Source: Alphaproteobacteria bacterium
GTDB lineage: Bacteria > Pseudomonadota > Alphaproteobacteria > Micropepsales > Micropepsaceae
DNA: 8,861 nucleotides
NCBI GenBank assembly: GCA_003246795.1
Contig: QKCS01000148.1
Coordinates: 1 to 8,861 of the forward strand
Direction of reading: 5' to 3'
Every line of letters starts with the position of its first letter. Position 1 is the stretch's first letter. Both the position numbers and the translations under genes were made by a program. Below the pieces are notes generated by a model that made no database searches, had not been told where the DNA came from, and saw only the letters and a program-made list of their open reading frames with translations. Positions 7,203 through 8,861 of this stretch are shown here, piece by piece.

Positions 7203-8547
7203 CGTGTATGTCGGCGTCGCGGCGGTCGTCTTGGCCGTGCCTGCATCCGTGCTCTGGTACGTCGCCTGCCTCGTCGCAATCAAGAAGCTCTTCATCGGCA
7301 AGATCGAGGCGGGCCGTTACCCGCTGCACAGCGCCCGTTATGTCCGGTTGTGGTTCTATCGGTACCTGCTCGCGAACACGCGCCAGCTCCTGATGCCGAT
7401 CTATTCGACCTTGTTCGTGCCGCACCTCTATCGGTTGTTGGGCGCCCGTATCGGCAAGCGCGCCGAAATGTCGACGGTGAACCAGGTCATCCCCGAACTG
7501 ATGGAAGTCGGAGACGGTAGCTTCCTGGCCGACGAGTGCTTGATTGGCGGCATCCGCATCTTCAACGGCGTCGCCGAGTTGAAGCCGGTCAAGATCGGAC
7601 AGCGCAGCTTCATCGGCAACAGCGCCCTCGTGCGTGGCGGCGTGATGATCGGCGACGAAACGCTGATCGGCGTCATGTCGACACCGCCTGCCGACACGGA
7701 TGTCGTTCCCGAGAACAGTCAATGGCTCGGCGCGCCCGGGTTCCCGTTGCCCCGTCCGCAGACTGACATCGTATTCGACGAGTCGCGGACGTTCAATCCG
7801 AACCCGAAGCTCGAACGCTTGCGCATGATGATCGACGTCGTCCGCATCACGCTGCCGGCGTATCTGTCGACGGCCGTCTTGGGCGCGATGATGGCGTTGT
7901 CGGCCGTGGGATTTCAGATCATGCCGTGGTGGGCGGTCCTGCTCGCGCTGCCGCTGATTGCGAACCTCGTTGCGGCGTTCAGCATTCTGGTCGTCGCGGC
8001 GATCAAACACGCCGTCATGGGAACCTTCACGCCCAGCAGTCATCCATTGTGGTCGCCGTTCGTATGGCTGAACGACGTCGTCAACGGGGTGTTCGAGGGC
8101 GTGGCGGCGCTCGCCATGTCGCCATTCATGGGTACGCCCTTCATCGCACCGTTCCTGCGGGCCATGGGTTGCCGCGTCGGAAAGTGGTGCTTCATCGACA
8201 CGACCCTCTTCACCGAATACGACCTGGTGGAGATCGGCGACTACGCGGCATTGAACCTCGGCAGCACGATGCAAACGCATCTGTTCGAGGACCGCGTGAT
8301 GAAGTCCGACGTGTTGAAGATCGGCGAGGGTTGCGCGGTCGGCAACATGGCGATCGTCCTCTACAGCACCGAGATGCAGCGTGGCTCGTCGTTGGGCGCC
8401 CTCTCGGTTCTCATGAAGGGCGAAACGCTGCCGCCGATGAGCCGTTGGCGCGGCATCCCGTCGGAGCAGGTCAACCGCGTGCCGGCAAAAACGCCGACTT
8501 CGCCTGCCGATACCGAAGCCCTGGCCAAGATGGTCGCGGCGCAGTGA
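6118..8547 (+). CDS. Carrier domain plus three membrane/hexapeptide units (3' part of the Pls-like synthetase)
   Basis: This 809-codon frame holds the rest of the gene. DDFFMDLGGHSML (12-24) is the carrier-domain core, and Ser22 is the expected phosphopantetheine attachment site. Three similar units follow, each with two predicted membrane helices (about 97-127 and 135-162; 328-353 and 357-390; 578-600 and 603-630), a short 'PG-YPLWS' type motif, and then a hexapeptide left-handed beta-helix stretch (about 209-275, 441-519, 683-760). The hexapeptide fold is common in acyltransferases, and in Pls the three C-terminal domains carry out peptide-bond formation. The region matches what is known as the NRPS terminal domain of unknown function. 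GTG 6118 is only where the frame opens; no convincing ribosome binding site is seen, and the first carrier helix lies in the other frame. Translation alone from here would give half a carrier domain. The C-terminus (about 785-809) is unstructured. Confidence 0.85.
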   Translation: MFGARGSPGPTDDFFMDLGGHSMLAAQVMTELRTKHGLTGVSVRDLYKHRTIRAFAQHLAAEGAVLADTPAEPDADARTPSQRAFESVPRWERWTTVAIQTFALLIYEAILIAPVGFFVWLVLSVLDHSLSMDTAFLLGTTAGFAIWPAMLFISVAVKWLVVGRFKPGAYPVWSLYYCRWWIANLFQRLSWSHMFEGSPLMSFYMRAMGARVGRNTSISTSICSAFDLVSIGDDVAIGPETHISGYRVEDGLLKLGRIDIGHDCFVGMHCAIGLDTVMKPAARLDDMSHLADGVTVAAGEGMRGALPTPTIVPVPAPEPRAKRRPILFGIVHLLLIYAMGYFLILTGLPAIALVAYALFGSDVYVGVAAVVLAVPASVLWYVACLVAIKKLFIGKIEAGRYPLHSARYVRLWFYRYLLANTRQLLMPIYSTLFVPHLYRLLGARIGKRAEMSTVNQVIPELMEVGDGSFLADECLIGGIRIFNGVAELKPVKIGQRSFIGNSALVRGGVMIGDETLIGVMSTPPADTDVVPENSQWLGAPGFPLPRPQTDIVFDESRTFNPNPKLERLRMMIDVVRITLPAYLSTAVLGAMMALSAVGFQIMPWWAVLLALPLIANLVAAFSILVVAAIKHAVMGTFTPSSHPLWSPFVWLNDVVNGVFEGVAALAMSPFMGTPFIAPFLRAMGCRVGKWCFIDTTLFTEYDLVEIGDYAALNLGSTMQTHLFEDRVMKSDVLKIGEGCAVGNMAIVLYSTEMQRGSSLGALSVLMKGETLPPMSRWRGIPSEQVNRVPAKTPTSPADTEALAKMVAAQ
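6141..6145 (+). other. Frameshift position in the synthetase gene
   Basis: The GGGG run at 6141-6144 is the likeliest point at which the protein homology passes from the frame of 4500 to the frame of 6118 (one base to skip). Before it the first frame reads WRTRFAG; after it the second frame reads PTDDFFMDLGGHS. There is no stop codon or recognised slippery site typical of programmed shifting. Confidence 0.6.
6403..8397 (+). repeat. Threefold internal protein repeat (two TM helices + hexapeptide domain)
   Basis: The units are at about 6403-6942, 7096-7677 and 7849-8397. Aligned anchors are RFKPGAYPVWS (6607), KIEAGRYPLHS (7300) and TFTPSSHPLWS (8023). These are followed about 30-35 residues later by YMRAMGARVGR, YRLLGARIGKR and FLRAMGCRVGK, and then by DLVSIGDDVAIG, LMEVGDGSFLA and DLVEIGDYAALN. 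The copies are clearly related but strongly diverged, which points to old internal duplications and not to a recent one. Confidence 0.8.
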
Positions 8548-8567
8548 TGTGAACGTCTCGAGGACAC

Positions 8568-8573
8568 GAGGAG
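8568..8573 (+). promoter_or_regulatory. Strong ribosome binding site for the Tat/VOC gene
   Basis: GAGGAG lies seven bases before ATG 8581. It fixes this start and suggests good translation from the transcript of the synthetase gene. Confidence 0.75.
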
Positions 8574-8580
8574 AACGGTG

Positions 8581-8861
8581 ATGAGTGCGAACGACGATAA
8601 GGCCAAGAAGGCGATGATCAATCGCCGCAGTTTGGTGACGACGATGGCCGCCGGCGCGGCCGCCACGGGCCTCGCCGCGCAGGCGGGCGCGACCGTGCTG
8701 GTGGGCGGCGAACTGCGGCCGTCTTCCGCGACCGATGAAACCGGTCAGGCCGGCTCGATCTGGTGGAACGAATACATGGCGCACGACGCCGATCGCATCA
8801 ACTTCTTCTACGCCAACGTCATCGGCTGGAAGATGAAGCTGGTGTCGCTCGACGAGCCGTC
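8581..8861 (+). CDS. Tat-signal VOC (glyoxalase-fold) family protein, 5' part (runs off the right edge)
   Basis: Ninety-three complete codons are visible. Residues 14-20 (NRRSLVT) with the Ala/Gly-rich hydrophobic stretch at about 21-37 form a likely twin-arginine export signal, so the folded protein should be periplasmic or exported. From about residue 58 the sequence reads GSIWWNEYMAHDADRINFFY, then ANVIGWKMK, which is the first beta-alpha-beta unit of VOC-superfamily domains (the usual pattern is W-E-L...D...A..FY...FGW). These domains bind metals and serve as dioxygenases, glyoxalases, antibiotic-binding proteins and others, so function cannot be set from this part. The gene starts 33 bases after the synthetase stop in the same direction and is probably co-transcribed. 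Export of a VOC protein is not the usual arrangement. Its metal ligands and C-terminal half are outside the window. Confidence 0.75.
   Translation, partial: MSANDDKAKKAMINRRSLVTTMAAGAAATGLAAQAGATVLVGGELRPSSATDETGQAGSIWWNEYMAHDADRINFFYANVIGWKMKLVSLDEP

Larger units (their letters stand above)
4500..8547 (+). pseudogene. Pls-like single-module NRPS (A-T-[TM-LbH]x3), split by a one-base frameshift
   Basis: This is one gene read in two frames. The adenylation domain and the start of the carrier domain are in the frame of 4500. The rest of the carrier domain and the membrane/hexapeptide region are in the frame of 6118. The carrier domain itself is cut: its first helix (LERKLHGVW) is in the first frame and its DDFFMDLGGHS site is in the second, so two independent genes are unlikely. 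Joining 4500-6143 to 6145-8547, that is, dropping one G of the GGGG run at 6141-6144, gives about 1348 residues. This is close to the roughly 1320-residue epsilon-poly-L-lysine synthetase, which has the same layout: adenylation, carrier, six membrane helices and three tandem domains. Such enzymes activate an amino acid, load it on a phosphopantetheine arm and form amide bonds in the membrane-linked C-terminal part, without classical condensation or thioesterase domains. The linker may be a few residues short, so a real deletion is possible as well as a sequencing error. Confidence 0.75.

Noticed and set aside
6079..8784. Open reading frame of 901 codons on the minus strand
   Set aside because: It runs antisense to the well-supported synthetase region and translates into a His/Arg/Asp-rich sequence without recognisable domains. 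Long antisense frames are common in GC-rich coding DNA.

Overview
The window is GC-rich DNA with tightly packed genes, ATGA start/stop overlaps and GTG starts. It looks like a proteobacterial chromosome, probably an alphaproteobacterium. That assignment rests on codon style and on the general look of the proteins; no rRNA or marker gene is present to confirm it. It divides into a surface-polysaccharide block (1-3401, + strand), a convergent exported LytM-like protein (3398-4159, - strand), a 340-base intergenic stretch rich in inverted repeats, and a second + strand block (4500 to the right edge).

Left block: the 3' part of rfbA (glucose-1-phosphate thymidylyltransferase), rfbC (dTDP-4-dehydrorhamnose 3,5-epimerase), a GT-B/CgeB-like glycosyltransferase with an N-terminal 'YPDVA' module, and a GT-A family 2 glycosyltransferase. 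rfbA/rfbC and the two glycosyltransferases each overlap by four bases (ATGA), and the middle junction is 15 bases, so this reads as one translationally coupled operon. It would make dTDP-L-rhamnose and use it, or related sugars, in a cell-surface glycan. rfbB and rfbD are not in the window. The GT2 gene converges on a secreted LytM/M23-like gene, and their stop codons overlap.

Right block: the most interesting locus is a single-module synthetase (4500-8547). It has an adenylation domain, a carrier domain, and then three tandem units, each two membrane helices followed by a hexapeptide (left-handed beta-helix) domain. This is the layout of the epsilon-poly-L-lysine synthetase (Pls) family and of the related NRPS 'terminal domain of unknown function' proteins. 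As sequenced, the gene is split by a one-base shift at about 6141-6145, inside the carrier domain. Removing one base of a GGGG run would restore a continuous protein of about 1348 residues. My hand-read binding-pocket code (DAESVGTVVK) resembles codes I remember for lysine-activating domains, so a cationic amino-acid homopolymer or a lysine-type amide product is a reasonable hypothesis. A Tat-signal VOC (glyoxalase-fold) protein with a strong ribosome binding site starts 33 bases downstream and runs off the right edge.

The two blocks share a cell-envelope theme (rhamnose glycan, exported LytM-like protein, membrane-embedded amide synthetase), but nothing in the sequence shows that they act in one pathway.
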